DNA of 36,183 nucleotides, from the NCBI GenBank assembly GCA_003282435.1, contig QBZG01000012.1, forward strand, positions 1-36,183, read 5' to 3'. The notes under the pieces were generated by a model. It saw nothing but the letters and a program-made list of their open reading frames with translations. It was not told where the DNA came from and made no database searches. The first letter of the stretch is position 1, and each line of letters opens with the position of its first letter. This DNA comes from SAR116 cluster bacterium AG-335-B03 (GTDB lineage: Bacteria > Pseudomonadota > Alphaproteobacteria > Puniceispirillales > Marisalimonadaceae). Both the position numbers and the translations under genes were made by a program. Positions 1 to 7,992 of this stretch are shown here, piece after piece.

Positions 1-1
1 A

Positions 2-379
2 AAAGAGCCCCTATTAAAAGGGAAAGAACCTAGAGATATAGCCCCTATAGTTGCTAAAACATTAATTGGTGACATGAAAAATACTTCTGCTTTTAAGCAA
101 CTAGTTGATTCAATGTCTCTACTTCATAAAGACAGTTATTTAAAAACAATTGATACATCTATGAGAACAGAACATCGTCATATTTTTAAAACAATTAATG
201 TACCTACATTAATAATGGTTGGTGAACTTGATAGTCTAACACCACCTTCAATGTCTAAAAAGATTATGAAAGAAATTAAAAATAGTTATATCAAAATTAT
301 TCCAGAGGCTGGTCACTTAATAAATATTGAGAAACCAGAATTATTCAACCATAATTTAAGGTCATTTTTGGAGAGTTGA
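2..379 (+). CDS. alpha/beta hydrolase, C-terminal part (cut by window edge)
   Basis: The reading frame is open from base 2, so this is the last 125 residues of a gene that starts before the window; the ATG at 74 is internal. The segment VPTLIMVGELDSLTPP is the typical late beta-strand plus acidic residue of alpha/beta hydrolases (Asp of GELD), and AGHLINIEKPE carries the catalytic His followed by the usual 'E-P' helix. The nucleophile elbow (G-x-S-x-G) must lie upstream of the window, so it cannot be checked. Substrate is unknown; esterases, enol-lactone hydrolases and C-C hydrolases share this tail. A 69-base spacer separates it from the methyltransferase on the same strand. Confidence 0.85.
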   Translation, partial: KEPLLKGKEPRDIAPIVAKTLIGDMKNTSAFKQLVDSMSLLHKDSYLKTIDTSMRTEHRHIFKTINVPTLIMVGELDSLTPPSMSKKIMKEIKNSYIKIIPEAGHLINIEKPELFNHNLRSFLES

Positions 380-448
380 ATGAAAATAAATTAAATTAAA
401 TTTTATGTTTATTTATTAATCTACTCTCAAATAAAACACACAAAATTG

Positions 449-1051
449 ATGACAAAAAATATGAGAAGTCCCAGTGATGGATTTCTTGGTAACATTGCAA
501 AACATTTAATGATAAATTTTAACGAGTTTATAATTAATGACTCAGTTAAAAAGCTTGATGTAAGAAATAATGACGAAGTTATAGAGATAGGATCTGGAAA
601 CGGACAAGCAATTGAAAAAATACTTCAACTAACTAATAAAAAAATTACTTCCATAGAAGTAAGTGAAAAGTTTCGTAATCAATTAATTCAAAAATTTAGT
701 AATCAAAAAGTAGTTTTTTTTTCAAATGATGCGAAGCAATTGGGAGACATTATAAAAGACAACACATTTACAAAACTTCTAGCTATCAATGTAATTTATT
801 TTTTATATCCACTTTCTGACTACGCAAAAGAATTTTATAGGATTTTGAAATTTGATGGAGTTGGTCTCTTAGCATGTAAATTTAAAGGAATTAAAAATTT
901 TGATGATAAAGTTGCTCCTAATAAAGACTTAAATGAAGTAGTTAGAACATTTGAAAAAGTTGGGTTTTTGGTTAATACAGAATTTGTAGATTCAAAGAAT
1001 GAGCAAAAAGTATATCACGCGATTTATTTAAGAAAGGTGAAAAATGGATAG
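449..1051 (+). CDS. class I SAM-dependent methyltransferase
   Basis: A 200-residue soluble protein with the SAM-binding motif I VIEIGSGNGQ at residues 44-53, an acidic end of strand 2 (SIEVSE), and a later LLAINVIYFLYPL segment corresponding to motif IV and the following helix, then YRILKFDGVGLLACK matching the 'L-x-P-G-G' region. This is a Methyltransf_11/25-type fold. The substrate cannot be told. I chose ATG 449; a TTG directly before it (446) is also possible and no clear Shine-Dalgarno sequence is visible. Its last 8 bases overlap the start of the CitE-like gene, so the two are very likely co-transcribed and translationally coupled. Confidence 0.85.
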   Translation: MTKNMRSPSDGFLGNIAKHLMINFNEFIINDSVKKLDVRNNDEVIEIGSGNGQAIEKILQLTNKKITSIEVSEKFRNQLIQKFSNQKVVFFSNDAKQLGDIIKDNTFTKLLAINVIYFLYPLSDYAKEFYRILKFDGVGLLACKFKGIKNFDDKVAPNKDLNEVVRTFEKVGFLVNTEFVDSKNEQKVYHAIYLRKVKNG

Positions 1052-1922
1052 TAATAACTTAATTCAATCGAGAAGGAGTTTTATCTTCACTCCGGGTCTA
1101 AAACCAGAAATGTTTCACAAAGCTATTAAATCTGGGACAGATATGGTGTGTGTTGAATTAGAGGATGGGATTGCTCCCCAAGACAAAAATTTAGCTAGAA
1201 AATTAGCGATAAAGTTATTTGAAACAAAACAAAATGATGATGGTATTGAGAGGATACTTAGAATTAACTCCCTAAGAGAAAAATTTGGCATAGATGATGT
1301 ACAAGCTATCTTAAATACAAACACCCCTCCTCCTGCTTTAATGATCCCGAAAGTTAAAAGTTCTGAGGAAATAGTCCTATTAGATAGTTTACTCACTGAA
1401 AAAAAGCATAATTGTAGACTACACATTATTATTGAAACTAATGAAGGACTTGAAAAAGCATACGATATAGCTAATTGCTCTAACAGAATTGATGCTCTGT
1501 TTTTTGGTGGAGTAGACATGTCAGCTGAATTAAGGTGTGAAAATAAATGGGAACCTTTACTATATGCCAGGTCAAGAATAGTACATGCAGCTTCATCTGC
1601 TGGAATTGATGCCATAGACGTTCCCTTTTTAAACTTAGATGACCCTGAAGGCATGAAACAAGAAGCAATTAAAGCAAAAGGACTAGGCTTTAGCGGGAAA
1701 GGATCAATACACCCAAAACAAATACCAATTTTAAATGAAGTGTTTACTCCATCAGAGGAAGTCATTCAAAGAGCAAAAAAAATAACGTCAACTTTTGAGA
1801 AAGCAAATACAGGGCTTGTTGTTATTGATGGAAAACTTATTGAGAAACCTGTCTTAAGAGAAATGTATAGAATCTTAGCCGTTGCCAAAAAAATCGAAAA
1901 GAACAATGTAATTTTAAAATAA
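1044..1922 (+). CDS. CoA ester lyase, HpcH/HpaI aldolase / CitE family
   Basis: A 292-residue TIM-barrel lyase of the citrate lyase beta/malyl-CoA lyase family. Visible family marks are RRSFIFTPGLKP near the N-terminus, VCVELEDGIAP (about 35-44), the metal ligand Glu131 in IIIETNEG and the second ligand Asp158 in FFGGVDMSAEL. Family members cleave or hydrolyse 3-hydroxy-acyl-CoA esters such as malyl-CoA, beta-methylmalyl-CoA or citramalyl-CoA in a Mg-dependent reaction; which one applies here is not visible. The length matches stand-alone CitE-like/CLYBL proteins, and no citrate lyase alpha or gamma subunit is present, so true citrate lyase is unlikely. AAAGGTGA precedes the ATG. Convergent with the TRAP permease gene, 25 bases away. 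Confidence 0.88.
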   Translation: MDSNNLIQSRRSFIFTPGLKPEMFHKAIKSGTDMVCVELEDGIAPQDKNLARKLAIKLFETKQNDDGIERILRINSLREKFGIDDVQAILNTNTPPPALMIPKVKSSEEIVLLDSLLTEKKHNCRLHIIIETNEGLEKAYDIANCSNRIDALFFGGVDMSAELRCENKWEPLLYARSRIVHAASSAGIDAIDVPFLNLDDPEGMKQEAIKAKGLGFSGKGSIHPKQIPILNEVFTPSEEVIQRAKKITSTFEKANTGLVVIDGKLIEKPVLREMYRILAVAKKIEKNNVILK

Positions 1923-1947
1923 TTAATAAATTAACTATTTTATTTTT

Positions 1948-3927
1948 TTATAATAAATCTTTATTAAATTTATTGTTAAACTTTAAAAATAATAGATAGG
2001 TGATTGGTATAGAAAATAACAAAATCGCAAAAAAATTAATTTCATAATTTGAATACCCTGTAATATCTCCACCTGGAAGGGCCATTAATATACCTGAAAA
2101 TCCAAGCATGATTCTTATTGGCCATTCTAAGTATCTTGAGTTTTTAAGATTTCCTATTCCAACTAAATATCCTTGTAAAGAGCTTGAAATAAGAATAATT
2201 CCAGCAATAGCAGAAAAGAAAACAGTAAAAATTTCGAGCACCGATCCTCTGCCTATTAGTGCAGGATTTAGAACAAAAAAGAATGGAATGAAATAAATAA
2301 CACTACCTAATTTCATTGCTTCTACGCCTGTTCTTATTCCATTTGCACCAGCAACTGTCGCAGCGGCAAATGCACCTATAGCAACTGGCGGAGTTATAAA
2401 TGATATCATTCCCCAATATAACATAAATAAATGAACAGCAACTTTATCTAATCCACTACCTGTTAATGCTGGCGCAAGTGTTACTGCTAGAAATAAGTAA
2501 GCGGCAGTTACTGTCATCCCAATACCCAGTATAAAACTAGTAAGCGCACCCATAATAAGTAAAATGATTATAGAATCACCCGCAAAATCTACAAGCGCGT
2601 ATGTAATAGTACCAATTTTACCAGTAAAAGTTAGTGAACCAATAATAAGGCCAATTGCAACTAGAATACCAGCAAGTTCCGCAAACAATCTACCTACGCT
2701 TTCAATGAAATTAAGAAATTTTTTGGAGTTCCACCTGTGTATTTTTACAATTTGATTGATTATTAATAATGTAGCTGTGGCATAGTAAGGAGCTTGTGCT
2801 TCTCTTTGCATATACAATAACATTAAAATTAACATTACAAATACAAATACAAAATACCACCCTTCTTTTAAAACCTTTTTAATGGATGGAAGTTCTTGTG
2901 CAGGTAAACCTTTAAGGTGATTTCTTGCTGCGTACGCGTCTATTTGCATAAAAAGACCAAAATAATACAATATAGAAGGAAAAGCAGCTGCAATAATAAT
3001 CTCAGAGTATGGGACCTCTAAAAAAGTTGCCATCACAAAAGCAGTTGCTCCCATAACTGGAGGCATTAATACTCCACCTGTAGATGCACATGCCTCGACA
3101 CCTGCTGCATAAGAGGATTTGAAGCCAGTTTTCTTCATTGCGGGGATAGAAAGTACACCAGTAGTTAAAACGTTTGTAATTACACTTCCACTCATTGAAC
3201 CCATTAGACCAGAAGAAAAAATTGAAACTTTTGCAGGTCCACCTCTTCTAGTACCCAAAAGTGCAAAAGCTAAATTTAAAAAAAAAGATCCACCTCCAGT
3301 ATGTTGAAGAGCTACTCCAAAAATTAAAAAACCAACAACTAGGGTTGCAAATGCAGTCATTGGTATACCCATAATACTTTCTGTACCAAAAATATGGAAT
3401 GTAGCGGTAGTATCCCATGGTTGGGCTGGCGCACTTAAAAACCCAGGTAGAAAAGTCGAAATTGCTGGGTAAATAGAAATAATTAAACAAATAATAAAAA
3501 TTGCATTTCCACCAGCTCTTCTACTAGCCTCTAAAACCAAACCCCATAAAATAAATGCCATTATTTTTGCATACGTTGGTGCAAGATATTCCCACCCCTC
3601 TTCTAAAATTAATGAACCACTATAACAAAAATAGCTTGCAATTATAAACGTAGAGGCAGCAAAAATTATATCATACCAGGGTATTTTATTTCCTCTCCTA
3701 AGAGTGGGATGATATACAATAAATGGTAAAGGTAATAATAGAGCAATCATAGCATAGAGATACTCGGTATCCAGCAGCACATAAGTATTTAAAAAATTAC
3801 CAACACCGAACAACATATAAATTGAAAGAAAAGAAGATAATATGGCGGCAAACCTTAAAACATAGTTGGAGATATCGTTTGGAGCCCTATTTCTAATTAA
3901 AGAATCTTCTAGTTGATTTTTGGACAT
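1948..3927 (-). CDS. TRAP transporter permease, fused 4TM/12TM subunit (TAXI type)
   Basis: A 659-residue very hydrophobic protein with roughly 16 membrane segments. The first ~190 residues are the small-subunit (DctQ-like) four-helix part. The rest is the DctM large subunit, with the conserved stretches around HTGGGSFFLNLAFALLG, the SGLMGSMSGSVITNV loop and PPVMGATAFVMA (about residues 205-300), and the repeat-like FITPPVAIGAFAAA later on. Fused permeases of this size pair with TAXI solute-binding proteins and use an ion gradient to import organic acids or related solutes. It lies downstream of the TAXI gene on the same strand, separated by 56 bases that contain a strong hairpin. Substrate is not evident. 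Confidence 0.95.
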   Translation of the reverse strand: MSKNQLEDSLIRNRAPNDISNYVLRFAAILSSFLSIYMLFGVGNFLNTYVLLDTEYLYAMIALLLPLPFIVYHPTLRRGNKIPWYDIIFAASTFIIASYFCYSGSLILEEGWEYLAPTYAKIMAFILWGLVLEASRRAGGNAIFIICLIISIYPAISTFLPGFLSAPAQPWDTTATFHIFGTESIMGIPMTAFATLVVGFLIFGVALQHTGGGSFFLNLAFALLGTRRGGPAKVSIFSSGLMGSMSGSVITNVLTTGVLSIPAMKKTGFKSSYAAGVEACASTGGVLMPPVMGATAFVMATFLEVPYSEIIIAAAFPSILYYFGLFMQIDAYAARNHLKGLPAQELPSIKKVLKEGWYFVFVFVMLILMLLYMQREAQAPYYATATLLIINQIVKIHRWNSKKFLNFIESVGRLFAELAGILVAIGLIIGSLTFTGKIGTITYALVDFAGDSIIILLIMGALTSFILGIGMTVTAAYLFLAVTLAPALTGSGLDKVAVHLFMLYWGMISFITPPVAIGAFAAATVAGANGIRTGVEAMKLGSVIYFIPFFFVLNPALIGRGSVLEIFTVFFSAIAGIILISSSLQGYLVGIGNLKNSRYLEWPIRIMLGFSGILMALPGGDITGYSNYEINFFAILLFSIPITYLLFLKFNNKFNKDLL

Positions 3928-3940
3928 ATTTAATTCCGAT

Positions 3941-3975
3941 TTTGATAAGGTAAAACTAAGTTTTACCTTATCAAA
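3941..3975 (-). promoter_or_regulatory. intergenic RNA hairpin between TAXI binding protein and TRAP permease
   Basis: A perfect inverted repeat: the arm TTTGATAAGGTAAAACT at 3941-3957 pairs with its exact complement at 3959-3975, giving about 15-16 base pairs closed by a minimal loop. On the transcribed (minus) strand it comes 8 bases after the binding-protein stop codon and is followed by ATCGGAATTA, not by a U run. It therefore looks more like a 3'-protecting or attenuating stem than a full intrinsic terminator. Such stems are known to allow more binding protein than permease to be made from one operon; that role here is inferred. Confidence 0.7.
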
Positions 3976-3983
3976 TTCATTTT

Positions 3984-5132
3984 TTAATTATATGCATTTG
4001 GCATGCCGGCAGCTTTTAAAGCAGATGCTCTATTTTCAAGCCATTTTTTCTTAAAAGCATCACCAGATAAATTTGCCTTTAGAGTTTTCTGCCAAGCTTT
4101 AGCTAAAACATCCTGTCTTTTTATTAAGTTTGCGTTATGTTTGTCATGCTTTGATGTCCAAACACCTTTCTTTTTGTAAAACTTAACTGCTCCTGGATGA
4201 TATGGAAAAATCCAACTAAAATTTTGATTTGACAATTGATACCCATCCATTCCTGGTCCAGAATCTTTAAATTGGTCGTAATTATTCATAACAGCTTCAG
4301 TCAGATGATATGATAAATCTTCAGAGGTTGTTTCCATAGTAACAAAAATAGGATAAGGGTAATTCATTCCTTCAAAAGATTTATTACTATCGGAAGATCC
4401 AACAAAGTTTGTTACAACTGCTTTAGCAAAATGGGGAGCTGTAGCTATTGCTCTTTTCCAACTTACTTCATCGTTATGTGGCATTGGTGGAAAGAAAAGA
4501 CCTCTAGGTGAAGCATTAGTTTTATTAAAAATACTACTTACAGAAGAACCCATACTTGCATCTGCTTGACCATTTATAACTGCATTAGCCGATGCTCCAT
4601 AACCAGAAACCTCTACCTTAATAACATCATCCCATGTTAGGCCACCAAACGCTAAAAAACCTGCCATGTTCCCATTAAGAGCTGGAGATCCTTTTACCCA
4701 AGTAACTCTTTTACCTTTAAGGTCTGCCATCGTTTTAATGTTTGCATCTTTGGCTGTAGCAACTGTTTGACCATTTCTTCCAATATTATTGAACATATTG
4801 TAAACTTTCATTGGTCCCCATTTTTTATCTGCAAACATAAACACGCCCTCTTGCGCAAATAAACTTGCTATTCCACATGCGCATATTTCTGCTTGTCCTG
4901 CTTTAAGTGGGACCATTCTAGAAACATCATTTTTGCCAGGAATTATTCTTAAATCCGTACCATAATTTTTTTTAAGCATTTGGCCAATACCAACAGATTG
5001 AGCATAACCTGATGAGGTCGTTCCATATGCAGTCCAAGAAATGTTTTTAGGTAATTTATCAGCAATAGAATTTGATATATTAAAAGAAATTACTAAAGCT
5101 AAAAAAGAAAAGTAAAAACAAAATTTTTTCAT
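3984..5132 (-). CDS. TAXI family TRAP transporter solute-binding protein
   Basis: A 382-residue periplasmic protein. Residues 1-24 form a signal peptide (MKKF, hydrophobic core, likely cut after SIA before DK). The mature part shows the TAXI/NMT1-like features: ISWTAYGTTSSGYAQSVGIGQML, RIIPGKNDVSRMVPLKAGQAEIC, LKGKRVTWVKGSPA and VINGQADASMGSSVSS. It captures the substrate for the fused permease encoded downstream. TAXI proteins of known specificity bind small carboxylic acids, but nothing here fixes the ligand. A strong Shine-Dalgarno (GGAGG) 7 bases before the ATG fits high expression. It lies 100 bases downstream of the TauE-like gene on the same strand. Confidence 0.93.
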   Translation of the reverse strand: MKKFCFYFSFLALVISFNISNSIADKLPKNISWTAYGTTSSGYAQSVGIGQMLKKNYGTDLRIIPGKNDVSRMVPLKAGQAEICACGIASLFAQEGVFMFADKKWGPMKVYNMFNNIGRNGQTVATAKDANIKTMADLKGKRVTWVKGSPALNGNMAGFLAFGGLTWDDVIKVEVSGYGASANAVINGQADASMGSSVSSIFNKTNASPRGLFFPPMPHNDEVSWKRAIATAPHFAKAVVTNFVGSSDSNKSFEGMNYPYPIFVTMETTSEDLSYHLTEAVMNNYDQFKDSGPGMDGYQLSNQNFSWIFPYHPGAVKFYKKKGVWTSKHDKHNANLIKRQDVLAKAWQKTLKANLSGDAFKKKWLENRASALKAAGMPNAYN

Positions 5133-5139
5133 ATTAATT

Positions 5140-5144
5140 CCTCC
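5140..5144 (-). promoter_or_regulatory. strong ribosome binding site of the TAXI binding protein
   Basis: GGAGG on the minus strand, 7 bases upstream of the ATG at 5132. This and the site of the Liv-type binding protein (32139-32143) are the strongest Shine-Dalgarno matches I noticed in the window; most other genes have only AGGA or GAGG-like cores or none. Confidence 0.7.
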
Positions 5145-5232
5145 ATCTTTTTAATATTAATTATAAGTTTACATCTTCTTTTTAAAGAATCAAATTGATA
5201 CTAATAAATTTAAAATAAAAAAATTAAGATAA

Positions 5233-5964
5233 TTAAATAATAAGAAGTCTTATTGCTAAAAAGATTAATACTAATTGGAAAATTCTCATAAATATTTTGT
5301 TACTAATTTTCAAAAGTAATAACTGACCGATTCTACTTCCAATTAATGTTGCTGGTAATATTATCAAAAAAGTATCTATATATTCAAAAAAAGAAAATCC
5401 AATAAATGTAAACCCTATTATTTTTATTAAATTACCGATTAATCCAAAATAACCTAAAGTACCCACAATAGATTTTTTGTCTGAAATGCTTTGTTTTAAA
5501 ATAACAGCTAAAAGAGGAGCAATTACACCCACTAATATATTTAAAATACCTGTGAAAAAACCAACTATTAAATATATATTTGTTGGAACTTTTAAACTGT
5601 CAATAATTTTTAAATTCTGAATTCCAAGTGCAAGTAATATAAAAAATCCAATTAAATTTTTAATATTATCACCATCGATATTTTGAAAAATTTTAAGACC
5701 TATAAATATTCCAATAGGTAACAATAATGAAAACTTAAATATTATATTCCAATTTACAAATTTCCTTAAAAGCCATGTTCTTGTTATATTTGAAGTAAAT
5801 TGAATAACTCCATGTACTGGTATTGCTTCTGCTGGATTCATAAACTGAAGCATGGCAGCTAATAGTACAGTACCTCCACCTGCCCCTGCTATTGATGTCA
5901 TCAAGGCTGTAAAAAATGACAGAACTGCTAGAATAATATTTTCTGATAAAGATAGTTCAAGCAT
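5233..5964 (-). CDS. TauE/SafE family membrane transporter
   Basis: A 243-residue membrane protein with about seven to eight hydrophobic segments. The N-terminal stretch SFFTALMTSIAGAGGGTVLLAAML and the second-half GFFTGILNILVGVIAPLLAVIL are the two repeat signatures of the TauE/SafE (DUF81) family, whose members export sulfite, sulfoacetate or related anions. Length is typical. It stands 100 bases upstream of the TAXI binding-protein gene on the same strand, so it may be the first gene of that operon. That would pair uptake through TRAP with efflux of an anion released during breakdown (inference). Convincing as family, open as to substrate. Confidence 0.88.
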   Translation of the reverse strand: MLELSLSENIILAVLSFFTALMTSIAGAGGGTVLLAAMLQFMNPAEAIPVHGVIQFTSNITRTWLLRKFVNWNIIFKFSLLLPIGIFIGLKIFQNIDGDNIKNLIGFFILLALGIQNLKIIDSLKVPTNIYLIVGFFTGILNILVGVIAPLLAVILKQSISDKKSIVGTLGYFGLIGNLIKIIGFTFIGFSFFEYIDTFLIILPATLIGSRIGQLLLLKISNKIFMRIFQLVLIFLAIRLLII

Positions 5965-6021
5965 TTAAGATGCCTAGTTTAAATAATTTAGAATAAATTT
6001 AATTTGTAAAGCTGTGACATT

Positions 6022-6045
6022 ATTTGATAAAATCAAATTATCAAA
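6022..6045. promoter_or_regulatory. nested inverted repeats, possible operator
   Basis: ATTTGAT-AAA-ATCAAAT (6022-6038) is a perfect 7-bp inverted repeat with a 3-base centre. It overlaps a second pair, TTTGATAA (6023-6030) and TTATCAAA (6038-6045). It lies in the divergent spacer, 58 bases upstream of the TauE-like start and 31 bases upstream of the broken small ORF. The arrangement could be a dimeric repressor site, but in DNA this AT-rich such repeats arise easily, so support is weak. Confidence 0.3.
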
Positions 6046-6075
6046 CAAATAAAAACAAAAGAAAGAACCTTCAAA

Positions 6076-6304
6076 TTGAAAATTAAGGATTCAGTTGCAA
6101 TAAATTCAATAAATAATGATAACAATAATCTATGCATTGATTTCTTTATGAGAAAAAATAAAACCTTTGGTTATCAAGAATATAGAAAAGATCCAGAAAA
6201 CATTTCAGAATGGTATAGAATTGGTAATTATGATTATAAGGTTTTTTTTAAATAAAGACGATGCTTATCATGACGCAAAGAAAACTATTGTTTGGTTTAA
6301 ATAA
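6076..6304 (+). pseudogene. small conserved-looking protein gene with a one-base frameshift
   Basis: From TTG 6076 the frame gives 59 residues, including CIDFFMRKNKTFGYQEYRKD and ENISEWYRIGNYDYKVFF, and stops at 6253-6255. The stop follows immediately after a run of eight T (6242-6249). Removing one T continues the frame as ...YKVFLNKDDAYHDAKKTIVWFK and ends at TAA 6302-6304, two bases before the next ATG, giving 75 residues. Both halves have protein-like composition and the joined product ends neatly against the downstream gene. From memory it resembles small alphaproteobacterial hypothetical proteins of the form '...FGFEEYRRDPED...W', which I cannot verify. It may be a real gene with a sequencing error, a slippage-decoded gene, or a decaying one. 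The rest of the 5965-6306 gap holds only AT-rich spacer and the inverted repeats. Confidence 0.5.
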
Positions 6305-6306
6305 AA

Positions 6307-7233
6307 ATGAAAATTGTTAGTTTACTTCCTTCAGCTTCAGAAATTATTTGTGATATGGGATTATCTAATTATTTATACGCAGTAAGTCATGAGTGTGATT
6401 ATCCAGACATAATTAGTGGAATTAAAAAAGTCACCTCCAGTATTATACCAAACAATTTGAACCAAAGTTCAATTGATAAATTAGTTAAAAAGGCGGTTAA
6501 GAATGATATTCCTCTTTATAAAGTAGATAACGATGAAATACTTAAAATCAATCCTGACCTAATAATTACTCAAGGACTATGTGATGTTTGCTCTATCTCA
6601 GAAAACTTTATTCAAGCAACATTAAAAAACAACTTGTGTACTCTAAAATCTAAGACAAAAATTATCTCACTAAATGGAACAACCTTTGATGAAATTTGTT
6701 CAGATATATTGATGATAGGTATAGCAGTCAATAAAGAGGAAACCGCTAAAAAAATAATTGCTGAAGCGAAACTTAAACAAAAACAAGTTACAAGGAAAAG
6801 AACAAATAAAACTGTTCTTCTACTTGAATGGATAGACCCCTATTTTACACCAGGGCACTGGATACCTGAGCAAATAGAAATGGCAGGATTTTTGTCATGT
6901 ATAGGTAATAAAGGAGAAAAATCTATAGAAATCACACCTAAAGATATAGCAGATCTAAATCCAGACTTTATTGGGATAATTTGTTGTGGTTATAATCTTA
7001 AAGAAAATAAATCTTTTGCAGAAAATATTTATCTGGATGAAAGGATTAATCATATTGAAGCAATTCAAAAACAAAGAGTATATGCATTTGATTCTAATTC
7101 TTACTTCAGCCGACCGTCTTTAAGAGTTTTAGACGGTGTAATTCAGTTGAGCAATGCCATTTCAGATACAAACCCAAAATTTCATTGTAAAAAATCAGAC
7201 TTTATAAATAATAGGAAACTCTCTTCCTGTTAA
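6307..7233 (+). CDS. BtuF-like cobalamin/substrate-binding family protein without signal peptide
   Basis: A 308-residue protein starting directly with the fold: MKIVSLLPSASEIICDMG followed by VSHECDYP, the hallmark of the PF01497 (BtuF/FhuD-like) group called 'cobalamin-binding protein'. Further marks are ILKINPDLIITQGLCDVC, LLEWIDPYFTPGHWIPEQI and GEKSIEITPKDIADLNPDFI. There is no N-terminal hydrophobic signal, so it should be cytosolic, unlike periplasmic BtuF, and no ABC permease or ATPase accompanies it. It could bind a corrinoid or another ligand inside the cell; function is not established. Its end overlaps the end of the convergent PhyH gene by 39 bases. It follows the broken small ORF by two bases, suggesting coupling. 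Confidence 0.85.
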   Translation: MKIVSLLPSASEIICDMGLSNYLYAVSHECDYPDIISGIKKVTSSIIPNNLNQSSIDKLVKKAVKNDIPLYKVDNDEILKINPDLIITQGLCDVCSISENFIQATLKNNLCTLKSKTKIISLNGTTFDEICSDILMIGIAVNKEETAKKIIAEAKLKQKQVTRKRTNKTVLLLEWIDPYFTPGHWIPEQIEMAGFLSCIGNKGEKSIEITPKDIADLNPDFIGIICCGYNLKENKSFAENIYLDERINHIEAIQKQRVYAFDSNSYFSRPSLRVLDGVIQLSNAISDTNPKFHCKKSDFINNRKLSSC

Positions 7234-7992
7234 TTTATCACCAGTTTTAAGCTTAATATTTTCAAAGGGTGGTGAGCCTTTACCTTGTCTATCCACAAAA
7301 AATGCATCATCACCAACAATTCTTGCTGAAAACACTCTTCTTCTGCTATTTTTGTTAATATTTTCTGAAGCTCCATGAAGTGTTCTAAAGTCAAAAGCAA
7401 CAGCGTCACCTGCTTTAATATCCCAACTTAATATTTTGTAATCTTTTCTATTTGAATTAATATCAGGTACTTCCTTAGAGTTGTCATTTTCGTACAAATC
7501 ATTCCCATTAAATCTTTTGGGCTTATGTAATATATTCGATAAATGTGAGCCGGCTATGCACTCTAAACAACCTTCTTTAGAGATGTTATCTAGAGCAATC
7601 CAAAAACTGACACTCTGTTTACCGTCAACACAATAATATGGTTTATCTTGATGCCATGGAGTTACAATAGATGAACCAGGTTCCTTAACTAAAACATGAT
7701 CATGAAAAAATCTTGATTTTTTGGACTTCATTAATTTTGCAGCATAAAATCCAATTTTTGATTTAAAAATAAAATCTTTAAATTCCGGTATTCTATCCCA
7801 ATTAACTAAATCTTGAAAAAATGGAGCCGTTCCATCCTTAGGAGTATATGACCTTTCTCTAACACTAGGATTTTGAATTAATTTATCAACACCAATTCTA
7901 AGTGGGTCAAGCCAATCTAAAAATATTCCTTTAAATAAAACTGCACCCTCAGTGGAAAAATCCTCAATTAATGTATTATCTATAAACTCCAT
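7195..7992 (-). CDS. phytanoyl-CoA dioxygenase (PhyH) family protein
   Basis: A 265-residue Fe(II)/2-oxoglutarate oxygenase. The iron triad is visible as His114-x-Asp116 in TPWHQDKPYY and His206 in TLHGASE, and an Arg (217-219, RRR) after it can bind 2-oxoglutarate. The double-stranded beta-helix core (SFWIALDNIS..GCLECIAGSH, then GDAVAFDFRTLHGA) is complete. Members hydroxylate phytanoyl-CoA or many small metabolites; the substrate is open. A longer frame to 8022 exists, but I chose the ATG at 7992: GGAAG lies just before it, and it gives a 17-base overlap with the flavin reductase gene instead of 47. Coupling suggests the two work together. Confidence 0.9.
   Translation of the reverse strand: MEFIDNTLIEDFSTEGAVLFKGIFLDWLDPLRIGVDKLIQNPSVRERSYTPKDGTAPFFQDLVNWDRIPEFKDFIFKSKIGFYAAKLMKSKKSRFFHDHVLVKEPGSSIVTPWHQDKPYYCVDGKQSVSFWIALDNISKEGCLECIAGSHLSNILHKPKRFNGNDLYENDNSKEVPDINSNRKDYKILSWDIKAGDAVAFDFRTLHGASENINKNSRRRVFSARIVGDDAFFVDRQGKGSPPFENIKLKTGDKLTGREFPIIYKV

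Noticed and set aside
1115-1765. 216-residue open frame on the minus strand inside the CoA ester lyase gene
   Set aside because: It is fully antisense to a clear CitE-family gene, shows no recognisable motif, and its Ser/Phe-rich composition is what the complement of this gene would give.
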